14,377 nucleotides of DNA, from positions 1 to 14,377 of the forward strand of contig CALGIH010000374.1 of NCBI GenBank assembly GCA_937916035.1, written 5' to 3'. This document shows, piece by piece, positions 1-7,992 of this stretch; within the stretch, counting starts at the first letter, position 1; the number at the start of each line of letters is the position of its first letter. The position numbers and the translations under genes were made by a program. This stretch comes from an uncultured Lacinutrix sp. Lineage in GTDB: Bacteria; Bacteroidota; Bacteroidia; Flavobacteriales; Flavobacteriaceae. The notes beneath the pieces are model-generated. The model made no database searches. It worked only from the letters and a program-made list of their open reading frames with translations, and was not told where the DNA came from.

Positions 1-1423
1 CAAATTCACCAACTTGATACACTTGATCTCCCACTGTATATTGAAAAGCTACAGAAAGAATTTCATCATTCTGCAAAAGTTGGTTTAAGGAGATATATCC
101 TAGCTGTGTATTAAGAGTATACTCACTTCCTTCAATTAATTTTCGGGCATTTTCTAACTTCCCATAATCAAACCCTTCATTAACTCCTGGCACTAAAATA
201 CCAGCTTGAACCGTTGCAATGTCTCTTACAGCATTCGTTAATTGCGAACCAGGACCACCAATATTTGCTGGGTCAAAATCATTATTACCATTATCAGGTA
301 ACGAATTTGGGCCAACGTTAACACTAACAGCAGACCCTAAAATATCTGATTCACCTAAATCTTGAAACGTAACAACGTTTCTCACATTCTCAGTTTGACT
401 TGTTCTATTAGTTTTCCAAACTTCGATTCTGGTGATTTGAACTTGCGAATTAATAAAAGGATAATTCTCTAAAGCATCATCGTATTTATTTCTAAAGTAT
501 TGCGCTAAGAAGAAGTGACGATTTTCATCATAATCGAGCCCAAAGAATTCAAATTCTTTCAGAGTTCCACCTCCTTGAGACACTACAGTTCTTGTTTCTG
601 ATTTTTGTTCAGAAAATATTGCTGTTACGCTTGTTTTACCAAATTGAAGTTCAGTTTTTACACCAAACAAACTTTGTGCACCAGAAATTAGTGAACTATT
701 CAATGGCATGCTTACGTTACCAACTTCAATTTTTTGAATGATGTCATCTTCAGTTGGTGTGTATTCTAACTTTATTAAATTTTGAAAATCAAAGGTTGAT
801 TGTGTGTCATAATTGGCTGTAACCTTCAGCCTTGTTCCAACTTTACCTAATAAACTCAAACTGATTCTTTGGTCAAAATCAAAGGTAAAATTACTTCTGT
901 TTCTTGGAGAAAATGAAGGATTATCTTGCTTTGTGAAAAGCACACCTAAATCCATTTCAACAGAACCTTGAGGAATCACTTCAATAGTATTGCCTCCAAA
1001 AAGGCTTTCAAAAAAGCTTGAATTGACGTAAAGTTCAGGGATTAGGTTTTTTTGCAAATCTTCAACACCCTCTTTCTTTCCATCAGCAGCATCAATTTTT
1101 TGCTTGTAATAATTACGTAAATTTTCTTGAAGTACTAATTTTTGATATTCATCAGGTGATAAAATTATTGGGTAATTAATATTAAAGTTACCAACTGATT
1201 GGTTATATATATATCTATCTGTCAGTGAATCGTAGGTGTATTTTGAAACTATACTGTTCGGATTTGGCAAGGTTAAATTACCAAATGAAAACGTTGTTGA
1301 TGTTGAGTCTCTATTAACTATAGGAACTTCTTGCGCAAAGGAAATCACATACACAAAGAGCATAAGTGCTGATAATAAGAGTGTTTTAGCGGATTTATAA
1401 AATGTAAAGTTGGTTATCTTCAA
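1..1423 (-). CDS. sprA: SprA, type IX secretion outer-membrane translocon / gliding protein (N-terminal part, cut by window edge)
   Basis: SprA is the very large (about 2,400-residue) outer-membrane barrel that forms the type IX secretion translocon and is needed for gliding in Flavobacteriia. Only about 474 N-terminal codons are here, open to base 1 without a stop. From the TTG at 1423 the protein starts MKITNFTFYK, has a hydrophobic stretch at residues 14-29 and a likely signal peptidase I site after SFA (residue 30). Residues 193-266 are typical of the SprA N-terminal region (LGKVGTRLKVTANYDTQSTF, then IEVGNVSMPLNSSLISGAQS). The TTG is chosen because the next in-frame ATG (1363-1361) would remove half of the signal peptide. 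The start lies 5 bases after the ruvA stop, so the two genes are probably cotranscribed. Identity is firm; the exact start is less so. Confidence 0.93.
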   Translation of the reverse strand, partial: MKITNFTFYKSAKTLLLSALMLFVYVISFAQEVPIVNRDSTSTTFSFGNLTLPNPNSIVSKYTYDSLTDRYIYNQSVGNFNINYPIILSPDEYQKLVLQENLRNYYKQKIDAADGKKEGVEDLQKNLIPELYVNSSFFESLFGGNTIEVIPQGSVEMDLGVLFTKQDNPSFSPRNRSNFTFDFDQRISLSLLGKVGTRLKVTANYDTQSTFDFQNLIKLEYTPTEDDIIQKIEVGNVSMPLNSSLISGAQSLFGVKTELQFGKTSVTAIFSEQKSETRTVVSQGGGTLKEFEFFGLDYDENRHFFLAQYFRNKYDDALENYPFINSQVQITRIEVWKTNRTSQTENVRNVVTFQDLGESDILGSAVSVNVGPNSLPDNGNNDFDPANIGGPGSQLTNAVRDIATVQAGILVPGVNEGFDYGKLENARKLIEGSEYTLNTQLGYISLNQLLQNDEILSVAFQYTVGDQVYQVGEF

Positions 1424-1428
1424 ATTAT

Positions 1429-2010
1429 TTATAAATTTTTTAGGGCTTCTTTTATGAGCGTTTCAACAGTTGCTTCAGGTTGAGTATTTATTATTTTATC
1501 AATTACTTTTTCAGCTGGTTTTTTCGCAAAACCAAGAACCTCTAAAGCAGATAACGCTTCATCTTTGTTTGTATTGCTTGCAATATAGGCAGCATCATCA
1601 ATATCATAAACTTTTAACACTTTATCTTTAAGTTCAATAATAACACGTTGTGCTGTTTTTAGTCCAATACCTTTTACAGATTGAATAAGTGTTACATTTT
1701 CTGATGCAATACCTTCACGAACTTGTTTAGGTGTTAAAGAGGATAACATTATTCTAGCTGTGCTTGCACCTATGCCACTAACAGAAATTAATAGCCTAAA
1801 TATTTCACGTTCAGCTAATGATGAAAATCCAAAAAGCGTATGCGAATCTTCTTTTACTTGAAGATGCGTATAAAGTCGCAAGTTTTCGGTATCAGGAATT
1901 TGAGAATAGGTATGCATTGAAATGTTAAGCAAATACCCAACACCATTACAGTCTATAACAACGTCAGTAGGATTTTTCTCAGTAAGTTTCCCTTGAATAT
2001 GAGTAATCAT
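1429..2010 (-). CDS. ruvA: Holliday junction DNA helicase subunit RuvA
   Basis: RuvA binds four-way DNA junctions as a tetramer and loads the RuvB motor for branch migration during recombination and repair. The protein has 193 residues, normal for the family. Residues 1-62 form the N-terminal OB-fold domain (MITHIQGKLTEKNPTDVVID, then GVGYLLNI). Two helix-hairpin-helix motifs follow, SGIGASTA near 78-85 and KGIGLKTA near 113-120, which contact the phosphate backbone. After an acidic, variable linker (about 135-148), residues 150-193 form the small C-terminal domain that docks on RuvB (EALSALEVLGF). The gene is 63 bases downstream of maeB and has its own promoter-like box; sprA follows after 5 bases. 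Its partner ruvB is in the same window but separated from it by the P450, queG and maeB. No ruvC is visible. Confidence 0.97.
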   Translation of the reverse strand: MITHIQGKLTEKNPTDVVIDCNGVGYLLNISMHTYSQIPDTENLRLYTHLQVKEDSHTLFGFSSLAEREIFRLLISVSGIGASTARIMLSSLTPKQVREGIASENVTLIQSVKGIGLKTAQRVIIELKDKVLKVYDIDDAAYIASNTNKDEALSALEVLGFAKKPAEKVIDKIINTQPEATVETLIKEALKNL

Positions 2011-2032
2011 TAATTACGTTTTGTTAGCGTTT

Positions 2033-2040
2033 CAAATGTA
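2033..2040 (-). promoter_or_regulatory. Candidate -7 box for ruvA (Bacteroidota type)
   Basis: On the minus strand the bases read TACATTTG, an exact match to the Bacteroidota -7 consensus TAnnTTTG. It lies 22 bases upstream of the ruvA ATG, implying a short leader. No good TTTG-like -33 element is seen at the expected distance, so this is a moderate prediction. If active, it would let ruvA-sprA be expressed independently of maeB. Confidence 0.4.
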
Positions 2041-2070
2041 ATAAAATTATTTACATTATAGGTTTACATT
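2035..2070. repeat. Three copies of an AATGTAA/TTACATT heptamer in the maeB-ruvA gap
   Basis: AATGTAA occurs at 2035-2041, and its reverse complement TTACATT at 2051-2057 and 2064-2070. The first two form an inverted repeat with a 9-base spacer; the last two are a direct repeat with a 13-base period. The first copy overlaps the candidate ruvA -7 box. The gap is extremely AT-rich, so chance recurrence is possible. An operator or a weak maeB 3' stem-loop are both conceivable. Confidence 0.4.
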
Positions 2071-2073
2071 TAT

Positions 2074-4371
2074 TTAATTCAGGCTATTGCTTAACTGTTC
2101 TCTTTTTTGCTTTTTCTGAGCATCAATAACAGCAATCGCAGCCATGTTTACAATTTCATCAACACTAGCATCCATTTGTAAAATATGTGCTGGTTTTTTT
2201 AAACCCATCATTATTGGTCCAATGTTTTCAGCTTTATTTAATTCTTTTAAAAGCTTATAGGTAATATTTGCTGAATCAAGATTTGGAAAAATCAGTGTAT
2301 TCACCTTTTTTCCTGCTAATTTTGAAAACGGAAATCGCTCTTGAAGCATTTCATTATTTAAAGCGAAATCTGTTTGCAATTCACCATCAACCATTAAATT
2401 AGGGTAAAACTTATGTAAATACAAAACCGCTTCTCTCACTTTGTTAGCACTTGGGTCTTTTGAAGATCCAAAATTTGAAAATGAAATCATCGCAATTACA
2501 GGTTCTAATCCGAACATTTTAACGGTTGTGGCTGTCATATTAGCTATGGTTGCCAAATCTTTAGAATCTGGATTAATGTTTATGGATGTGTCACTTAAAA
2601 ACAATGGTCCACGCTGTGTCATTAACAGGTTTGTTGTGGCAATACGTGTGACTCCTTTATCTAAGCCAATAAGTTCTAGAATTGGCTTAACAACGGTTGG
2701 GTAACTTCTTGAATATCCTGAAATTAAGGCATCTGCATCACCAACATTAACCATCATTGCTGCAAAGTAATTGCGTTCTCTTAGCAGTTTTTTCGCTGAC
2801 AACAATGTTATCCCTCTACGTTTTCTTTGTTTCCAATAAAGCTCAGCATATTTGTCTTTTCGTGATTCTTCTTCATCACTTTTTGGGTCAATGATAGTTA
2901 CATCAGCATCAAATTCTATTTCTTTCATCAATGCTTCAATCACCTTTTTGCGTCCAAGTAAAATAGGTTCTGCAATTCCTTCTTCATAAACAATCTGTGC
3001 AGCTTTTAATACTGCTAATTCATCTGCTTCAGCAAAAACAACCCGTTTTGGATCAAGTTTGGCTCTACTATGCATTAAGCGAACAATTTTATTGTCACTT
3101 CCTAATCTAGCTCTTAATTCATCTTCATATGCCTCCCAATTTGTTATTGATTTTTTAGCAACTCCACTTTCCATTGCTGCTCTAGCGACAGCTGGAGGAA
3201 CTACTGCAATTAACCTTGGGTCAAATGGCTTTGGAATGATGTAATCTTTTCCAAAGGATAATTTTGTTTCAGAGTATGCAACGTTAACTTGCTCAGGAAC
3301 TGGCTCTTTAGCTAATTTGGCTAATGCCAAAACAGCTGCTCTTTTCATTTCCTCATTAATTTTAGTAGCTCTCACATCAAGCGCTCCTCTAAAAATAAAT
3401 GGAAAGCCGAGTACATTATTTACTTGGTTAGGATGATCGCTACGACCAGTTGCCATGATAATATCGTCTCTAGTATCTACGGCTAGTTGATATGGAATTT
3501 CTGGATTTGGATTTGCCATTGCGAACACAATAGGATCTTTTGCCATAACTTTAAGCATCTCTGGAGTAACGATATCTGCCTTTGATAACCCAATAAACAC
3601 ATCCGCTTCAATCATCGCTTCGTCTAAGGTATCAATTTTCCTGTCGGTCGCGAATTCTGCTTTTTGTGACGAAAGACTTTCTCTATCGCTCCTTATAACG
3701 CCTTTACTATCTAGCATTACAATATTTTTGGCATTGGCACCAAATGTTTGATATAATCGAGTACAAGATATAGCTGCTGCTCCTGCTCCACTTACCACAA
3801 TTTTTACATTCTCAATTTTCTTGTTAATAATTTCTAAAGCATTCAATAAGGCTGCTGCCGAAATAATAGCCGTTCCATGTTGATCGTCATGCATTACAGG
3901 GATGTCTAATTCCTCTTTAAGCCTGCGTTCAATTTCAAAAGCCTCAGGTGCTTTTATATCTTCAAGGTTAATACCTCCAAATGTTGGCGAAATAAGCTTA
4001 ACAGTTTGAATAAATTCTTCAATATTTTCAGTATCAACTTCAATGTCAAATACATCAATATCTGCAAAAATCTTAAAGAGAAGACCTTTCCCTTCCATGA
4101 CTGGTTTGGATGCTAAAGGACCAATATTACCTAGACCAAGTACTGCAGTTCCATTAGAAATTACTGCTACTAAATTTCCTTTGGTAGTATATTTATAGGC
4201 ATTTGATGGGTTTTTTTCAATTTCAAGGCAAGGCTCTGCAACTCCTGGCGAATATGCCAAAGACAAATCACGCTGTGTTGCGTATTTTTTAGTTGGCACC
4301 ACTGCAATTTTTCCAGGCGTTGGTTTAGAATGGTATAATAAAGCTTCTCTGCGTTTACTTTCCTTACTCAT
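2074..4371 (-). CDS. maeB: NADP-dependent malic enzyme with C-terminal phosphotransacetylase-like domain
   Basis: The enzyme oxidatively decarboxylates malate to pyruvate and makes NADPH, linking the TCA cycle to pyruvate and biosynthesis in the cytoplasm. It has 765 residues, the usual length of the MaeB fusion class. The malic N-terminal domain spans about 18-150, with the likely catalytic Tyr40 ([11 protein letters not shown]) and Lys95 (VMEGKG); probable metal ligands are Glu136, Asp137 and Asp162 ([20 protein letters not shown]). A Rossmann NADP domain follows (VSGAGAAA, 193-200; MANPNPE, 285-291). Residues 428-756 resemble phosphotransacetylase, but the usual S-x-K-G-S substrate loop reads SFSNFGSS (630-637), as in E. 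coli MaeB. The domain is therefore probably regulatory (acetyl-CoA sensing) rather than catalytic; this is inferred from the family. The gene has its own promoter-like sequence and stands between queG and ruvA. Confidence 0.96.
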   Translation of the reverse strand: MSKESKRREALLYHSKPTPGKIAVVPTKKYATQRDLSLAYSPGVAEPCLEIEKNPSNAYKYTTKGNLVAVISNGTAVLGLGNIGPLASKPVMEGKGLLFKIFADIDVFDIEVDTENIEEFIQTVKLISPTFGGINLEDIKAPEAFEIERRLKEELDIPVMHDDQHGTAIISAAALLNALEIINKKIENVKIVVSGAGAAAISCTRLYQTFGANAKNIVMLDSKGVIRSDRESLSSQKAEFATDRKIDTLDEAMIEADVFIGLSKADIVTPEMLKVMAKDPIVFAMANPNPEIPYQLAVDTRDDIIMATGRSDHPNQVNNVLGFPFIFRGALDVRATKINEEMKRAAVLALAKLAKEPVPEQVNVAYSETKLSFGKDYIIPKPFDPRLIAVVPPAVARAAMESGVAKKSITNWEAYEDELRARLGSDNKIVRLMHSRAKLDPKRVVFAEADELAVLKAAQIVYEEGIAEPILLGRKKVIEALMKEIEFDADVTIIDPKSDEEESRKDKYAELYWKQRKRRGITLLSAKKLLRERNYFAAMMVNVGDADALISGYSRSYPTVVKPILELIGLDKGVTRIATTNLLMTQRGPLFLSDTSININPDSKDLATIANMTATTVKMFGLEPVIAMISFSNFGSSKDPSANKVREAVLYLHKFYPNLMVDGELQTDFALNNEMLQERFPFSKLAGKKVNTLIFPNLDSANITYKLLKELNKAENIGPIMMGLKKPAHILQMDASVDEIVNMAAIAVIDAQKKQKREQLSNSLN

Positions 4372-4393
4372 AATTTGCTATTAAGTGAATGTA

Positions 4394-4424
4394 CAAAGTT
4401 AAACTGTTGGAGCTAAATAGGAAA
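4394..4424 (-). promoter_or_regulatory. Candidate maeB promoter (Bacteroidota -33/-7)
   Basis: The minus strand reads TAACTTTG at 4401-4394, an exact match to TAnnTTTG. TTTC at 4424-4421 (three of four bases of the TTTG -33 element) lies 19 bases upstream, which is the expected spacing. The box ends 22 bases before the maeB ATG. This is the best promoter-like sequence in the window and suggests that maeB is transcribed independently of queG. No terminator hairpin is visible after the queG stop, so readthrough may also occur. Confidence 0.6.
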
Positions 4425-4432
4425 TATTATTG

Positions 4433-5359
4433 CTATTCTTTTAAGAACTGAATATTTCTAATTAATCCAGAATATTTTGTTCGTTTTACTGCAGATTTTT
4501 GAAAGACTTTATTAAATGTGTCTTCTGTTATTTCTTCCCAATCTTTTTTGGTCATTTCTAACAATTCAGGATGCGGATTAAAAAGCGGTTCACTATGTGA
4601 TTTTGAGAATTTATTCCAAGGGCACACATCTTGACATACATCACATCCAAACATCCAATCGTCAAATTGGCCTTTAAAGTCTGTTGGGATATTTTCCTTT
4701 AGTTCGATGGTGAAATAGGAAATACATTTGCTACCATCAACTACATAAGGCTCTGTAATAGCTTGTGTTGGGCAAGCATCAATACAGGCTGTACAAGTTC
4801 CGCAATGATCTGTTGTTGGAGTATCATAATCCAATTCTAAATCAATAATCAATTCTGCAATAAAATAGAAGGAGCCCACTTGCTGTGTAAGCAAATTACT
4901 ATGCTTACCAATCCAACCCAATCCAGATTTTGCAGCCCATGCCTTGTCTAATACTGGAGCAGAATCAACAAAAGCTCTACCTCCAACTTCTCCAATTTCA
5001 TCTTGAATAAAATGAAGCAACTGTTTTAGTTTGTCTTTAATGACAAAATGGTAATCTGTTCCGTATGCATATTTTGATAGTTTAAAGCTGTTTTCTGTTT
5101 GCTCTTCTTGTGGATAATAATTAAGCAATAATGAAATGACGCTTTTTGAACCTTCTACCAATTTTGTTGGATCTAAACGTTTATCAAAATGGTTTTCCAT
5201 ATACTGCATTTCGCCATGTGCATTATTTTTAAGCCATTTTTCAAGTCTTGGTGCTTCAACTTCTAAAAATTCAGCTTTACTAATACCACAAGATAAAAAA
5301 CCTAAACGCTTCGCTTCATCTTTAATAAATTGACTGTATTTAGATTTATTTTCTATCAC
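4433..5359 (-). CDS. queG: Epoxyqueuosine reductase QueG (short form)
   Basis: QueG performs the last step of queuosine synthesis, reducing epoxyqueuosine to queuosine in the wobble position of GUN-anticodon tRNAs, using cobalamin and two [4Fe-4S] clusters. The 308-residue protein contains the expected catalytic-region motif [13 protein letters not shown] (about 130-142, with Asp132 as the likely acid). It also has a ferredoxin-like CxxCxxCxxxCP (Cys186, 189, 192, 196) and a second set [11 protein letters not shown] (Cys239, 242, 246), with Cys212 between. It ends soon after, lacking the C-terminal HEAT-like repeat of longer homologues such as that of Bacillus. The start is GTG (5359-5357), sharing GTGA with the stop codon of the upstream P450, so translation is probably coupled. 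Initiation at GTG is favoured because the next residues match the family N-terminus and there is no room for a longer start without deeper overlap. Confidence 0.95.
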   Translation of the reverse strand: MIENKSKYSQFIKDEAKRLGFLSCGISKAEFLEVEAPRLEKWLKNNAHGEMQYMENHFDKRLDPTKLVEGSKSVISLLLNYYPQEEQTENSFKLSKYAYGTDYHFVIKDKLKQLLHFIQDEIGEVGGRAFVDSAPVLDKAWAAKSGLGWIGKHSNLLTQQVGSFYFIAELIIDLELDYDTPTTDHCGTCTACIDACPTQAITEPYVVDGSKCISYFTIELKENIPTDFKGQFDDWMFGCDVCQDVCPWNKFSKSHSEPLFNPHPELLEMTKKDWEEITEDTFNKVFQKSAVKRTKYSGLIRNIQFLKE

Positions 5360-6693
5360 GATGATCTTTCTTTAAATCTTAGAAACGCATTTTTAGGTTT
5401 TAGGGTAATTAAAGGTGTAATATCAATAGCATCAAAATCAGCATTTATCTTGAATTTAGAAACAAGCTCACTTACTGCTATTATCATTTCGAACATAGCA
5501 AAGTTATTACCTATGCATTTTCTTGGTCCTGCTCCAAAAGGAAAATATTGAGATGAAAATTTTCGTGCACCTTCATTAAATCGTTCTGGTAAAAAGGCTT
5601 CTGGTTGTTCCCATAAATCTGGATGACGATGCATTTCATATACTGAAAAGAGTAAGTTAGAACCAGCTTCAAAATGCATTCCGTTAAAATCATCATCAGT
5701 TACATTTACGCGATCTATAAAATAAGCTGGTGGATACAGTCGCATGGACTCTTCAAGTACTTGTTGACATACTTTAGATCTCGAGACTCGAGTCATTAAG
5801 TCTGTATCATCTCCACTTAAGCTTAGCCATTCTTCATAAATTTTATCTTGCCATTCTGGATGTTCGGCCAATAACTGAAATGTAAAGGTTAATGCATTAG
5901 ACGTAGTTTCATGACCCGCAGTAAAAATAATTAAGATTTCATCGATAAGTTGCTCTTCACTCATCCCTTTACCATCATCATATCTCGTCTCTAAAAGCAT
6001 ATCTAGCAAATCGTCATAACGTTTTCCTGAAGCTTTTCTCTCGTCAACGATACTTTTTAAAATGGTTCGTGCCTCTTTTGAAAGGTTTATATGTTTTTCT
6101 AAAGTTCTACTTAATTTAAACCACCAGGCTAAATAGGGTTGACGTAATTCTCTGACTAACATTTTTTGATTGGCTTCGGTTATAAACTGAAGCCTTTCCA
6201 TATCTTTTCCTTTTGCTGCTTTTGTGAATAGTGACTTCACAACGGTTTGAAAAGCTAAATCATTAAGAATAGGAAAAACGTCTATTGTTTTATTAGTTTC
6301 GATGTTTTTATATTCAGAAACTATAGTGTCTTGCATTCCAGACAACAAAGTTTCTAGTTGCTTTTTATGAAAGGCAGGCTGCATCATTTTACGTTGCTTC
6401 TTCCATTTTTCTCCTTCAGAAGTTAATAAGCCCTCACCAACATATTTTACTAAATCTTCTGTTTGAATTTTTGACTTGACATAATTTTTTTGATTTTTCT
6501 GAAGTACATATTCTGCAAATGCTGTATCTCTTGTGAAAAACACTTCAGTATTAAACCCCACTTTTAATCGGAATGTATCGCCTTTCTCATTAAAATTTTG
6601 ACGATGAAAAGGCAATGGGTTTTTGAGAATCTCTAAAGAATGCTTTAAGAATCTATTTAAAGGAACTGTAGGTATGTCTTTTTGTGAGTGCAT
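5356..6693 (-). CDS. Cytochrome P450 (stand-alone, substrate unknown)
   Basis: This is a heme-thiolate monooxygenase of 445 residues. The heme-binding loop is [13 protein letters not shown], with axial Cys393. The I-helix oxygen-activation motif is AGHETTSN (259-266), and the K-helix ExxR is Glu315-Arg318 (EESMRLYPP). The PERF-like meander motif PERF is at 369-372, and the C-helix WKKQRK at 97-102 supplies heme propionate contacts. There is no N-terminal membrane anchor and no fused reductase, so it is probably cytoplasmic and depends on separate ferredoxin and ferredoxin reductase, none of which are encoded in the window. It sits 64 bases after ruvB and overlaps queG by four bases. The neighbours are housekeeping genes and give no hint of a secondary-metabolite cluster; fatty acids, terpenoids or other hydrophobic molecules are possible substrates, but nothing in the sequence decides this. 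Confidence 0.95.
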   Translation of the reverse strand: MHSQKDIPTVPLNRFLKHSLEILKNPLPFHRQNFNEKGDTFRLKVGFNTEVFFTRDTAFAEYVLQKNQKNYVKSKIQTEDLVKYVGEGLLTSEGEKWKKQRKMMQPAFHKKQLETLLSGMQDTIVSEYKNIETNKTIDVFPILNDLAFQTVVKSLFTKAAKGKDMERLQFITEANQKMLVRELRQPYLAWWFKLSRTLEKHINLSKEARTILKSIVDERKASGKRYDDLLDMLLETRYDDGKGMSEEQLIDEILIIFTAGHETTSNALTFTFQLLAEHPEWQDKIYEEWLSLSGDDTDLMTRVSRSKVCQQVLEESMRLYPPAYFIDRVNVTDDDFNGMHFEAGSNLLFSVYEMHRHPDLWEQPEAFLPERFNEGARKFSSQYFPFGAGPRKCIGNNFAMFEMIIAVSELVSKFKINADFDAIDITPLITLKPKNAFLRFKERSS

Positions 6694-6722
6694 TAAAACT
6701 ATTTCCTATAAAGGTAAGATGA

Positions 6723-6747
6723 GATTCTTAAACATATTCAGAATGAC
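6723..6747. repeat. Degenerate REP-like palindrome between ruvB and the P450 gene
   Basis: The arms ATTCTTAA (6724-6731) and TTCAGAAT (6737-6744) pair with one mismatch around a 5-base loop. The element begins GATTCTT and ends GAATGAC, the same ends as the palindrome at 7838-7861 on the other side of ruvB and in the same orientation. From memory, dispersed palindromes ending in similar sequence are common in flavobacterial genomes. Only 64 bases separate ruvB and the P450, and this element occupies the middle. Confidence 0.5.
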
Positions 6748-6757
6748 ATCGTTGTTT

Positions 6758-7780
6758 TTAAAATAAGCCGCCTTGAGTTGCTCCCTTAATTTTGCCAAGA
6801 TGTTTATAGGCAAGTTCTGTTACTTCTCTACCTCTTGGAGTTCTCATGATAAACCCTTGTTGAATTAGGAAAGGTTCATATACTTCCTCAATAGTTTCAG
6901 AACTCTCGCCAACGGCTGTTGCAATGGTAGTTATTCCAACAGGTCCTCCTTTAAATTTATCTATAATAGTAGATAGGATTTTGTTATCCATTTCATCCAA
7001 TCCATGTGCATCGACATTAAGTGCTTTTAATGCAAACTTTGCAATTTTAATATCAATTTTACCATCGCCTTTAATTTGAGCAAAATCTCTAACACGACGT
7101 AATAAAGCATTGGCAATCCTTGGTGTCCCTCTACTTCTGCCAGCAATTTCAACTGCAGCTTCCATAGAAATTGGAATATCAATGATGCCTGCACTTCGTT
7201 GCACGATCGTAGTCAATAATTCGGTATTATAATATTGCAATCTGCTTTGAATACCAAAACGTGCTCGCATTGGAGACGTTAATAATCCTGAACGTGTTGT
7301 TGCTCCTATTAATGTAAAAGGATTTAAATTGATTTGAACCGATCTTGCATTTGGTCCAGACTCAATCATGATGTCTATTTTGTAATCCTCCATCGCTGAA
7401 TATAAGTACTCTTCAACAATTGGACTTAATCGATGAATCTCATCAATAAACAAAACATCACGTTCTTCAAGATTGGTAAGTAATCCTGCCAAATCGCCTG
7501 GTTTATCTAAAACAGGCCCAGAGGTTACTTTAATAGCAACCTGTAATTCATTAGCAAGTATATGCGCTAAAGTTGTTTTGCCTAATCCTGGAGGTCCATG
7601 AAATAAGGTGTGGTCTAACGCTTCGCTTCTTCCATTGGCTGCTTGAACAAAAATTTTAAGGTTTTCTAATACTTGATCCTGACCAGTAAAATCTTCAAAA
7701 GATAAGGGTCTTAATTTTTTTTCGACATCTAATTCTTCAGGAGAAAAATCGTTGTTGGATGGATCTAAGTTTTCGTTCAT
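6758..7780 (-). CDS. ruvB: Holliday junction branch migration ATPase RuvB
   Basis: RuvB is the AAA+ motor that forms hexamers around DNA arms and drives branch migration with RuvA. The 340-residue protein has the expected layout. An acidic N-terminus leads into [12 protein letters not shown] (23-34). The Walker A motif is GPPGLGKT (62-69), Walker B is LFIDEIHR (110-117), and sensor 1 is [10 protein letters not shown] (156-165). The arginine finger region is PMRARFG (170-176), and a winged-helix DNA-binding domain covers about 265-335 ([15 protein letters not shown], then [10 protein letters not shown]). The ATG at 7780 fits the flavobacterial RuvB N-terminus and lies only 6 bases after a strong palindrome. 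The gene reads away from the coxA terminator. The P450 follows after 64 bases, so ruvB-P450-queG may be one transcript. Confidence 0.97.
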   Translation of the reverse strand: MNENLDPSNNDFSPEELDVEKKLRPLSFEDFTGQDQVLENLKIFVQAANGRSEALDHTLFHGPPGLGKTTLAHILANELQVAIKVTSGPVLDKPGDLAGLLTNLEERDVLFIDEIHRLSPIVEEYLYSAMEDYKIDIMIESGPNARSVQINLNPFTLIGATTRSGLLTSPMRARFGIQSRLQYYNTELLTTIVQRSAGIIDIPISMEAAVEIAGRSRGTPRIANALLRRVRDFAQIKGDGKIDIKIAKFALKALNVDAHGLDEMDNKILSTIIDKFKGGPVGITTIATAVGESSETIEEVYEPFLIQQGFIMRTPRGREVTELAYKHLGKIKGATQGGLF

Positions 7781-7786
7781 GCTTAC

Positions 7787-7804
7787 TTCCCACGAAAGTG
7801 GGAA
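7787..7804. repeat. Perfect palindrome directly before the ruvB start codon
   Basis: The arms TTCCCAC (7787-7793) and GTGGGAA (7798-7804) pair perfectly over 7 bases around a 4-base loop (GAAA on plus, TTTC on minus). The element is GC-rich against an AT-rich gap. It has no T-tract, so it is not a terminator. Its position 6 bases from the ruvB ATG places it inside the ribosome footprint if it is transcribed. The same kind of sequence is, from memory, a dispersed repeat in flavobacterial genomes. Confidence 0.65.
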
Positions 7805-7837
7805 TCTATTTTAATTAGTTAACGTTTCTTCAAAATG

Positions 7838-7861
7838 GATTCTTGCCTGCGCAGGAATGAC
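7838..7861. repeat. REP-like palindrome in the ruvB-coxA gap
   Basis: The arms ATTCTTGC (7839-7846) and GCAGGAAT (7851-7858) pair with a single T-G wobble around a CTGC loop. The full unit begins GATTCTT and ends GAATGAC. It lies 33 bases from the palindrome at 7787-7804, so the two form a paired structure like those of bacterial REP/BIME elements. No RAYT transposase is encoded in the window. Assignment as a dispersed repeat rests on recall and on internal similarity to 6723-6747. Confidence 0.6.
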
Positions 7862-7913
7862 AAACTAATAGTAAAAAAAGAACCAATTAAATTCTTTTTT
7901 GTAAATATAAACA

Positions 7914-7942
7914 AAAAGCCTTTCCGAATCGGAAAGGCTTTT
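7914..7942 (-). terminator. Intrinsic terminator of the act-cox operon
   Basis: The arms AAAAGCCTTTCCG (7914-7926) and CGGAAAGGCTTTT (7930-7942) form a perfect 13-base stem with a 3-base loop. Read on the minus strand, the stem is followed by a T-rich run (TTTTTGTTTATATTT). It lies 50 bases past the coxA stop and upstream of ruvB. The symmetric A/T ends could also stop plus-strand transcription. This is the clearest terminator in the window. Confidence 0.85.
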
Positions 7943-7971
7943 GAATATTGTTTTGGTTTCTCGATTATGAG

Positions 7972-7991
7972 ATCCCTTTTTTCAAAGGGAT
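7972..7991 (-). other. Hairpin immediately after the coxA stop codon
   Basis: On the minus strand ATCCCTTT and AAAGGGAT pair perfectly over 8 bases around a GAAA tetraloop, starting two bases after the stop codon. No T-tract follows, so it is not a classical terminator. A GNRA-type tetraloop stem at this place may protect the 3' end of the mRNA or act together with the terminator at 7914-7942. The role is inferred. Confidence 0.55.
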
Positions 7992-7992
7992 T

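Noticed and set aside
2100..3090. A separate active phosphate acetyltransferase
   Set aside because: It is the C-terminal domain of the single MaeB reading frame, and its substrate loop lacks the Lys of catalytic phosphotransacetylases.
2441..3244. Open plus-strand frames (2441-2704 and 3059-3244) inside maeB
   Set aside because: They lie wholly opposite a strongly conserved gene, have no recognisable product or start signal, and reflect the base composition of the opposite strand.
5136..5696. Short frames overlapping the queG-P450 junction on either strand
   Set aside because: Both real genes are complete and meet in a 4-base overlap; the short frames have no conserved features.
7862..7890. 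Promoter for ruvB (minus-strand TTAGTTTG ending near 7861)
   Set aside because: It matches the -7 consensus with one mismatch but has no suitable -33 element at the usual distance; too weak to annotate.
7781..7992. A small gene or structured regulatory RNA in the 212-base ruvB-coxA gap
   Set aside because: The gap is accounted for by two palindromes, a hairpin and a terminator; no riboswitch-like conserved core and no credible small reading frame was found.
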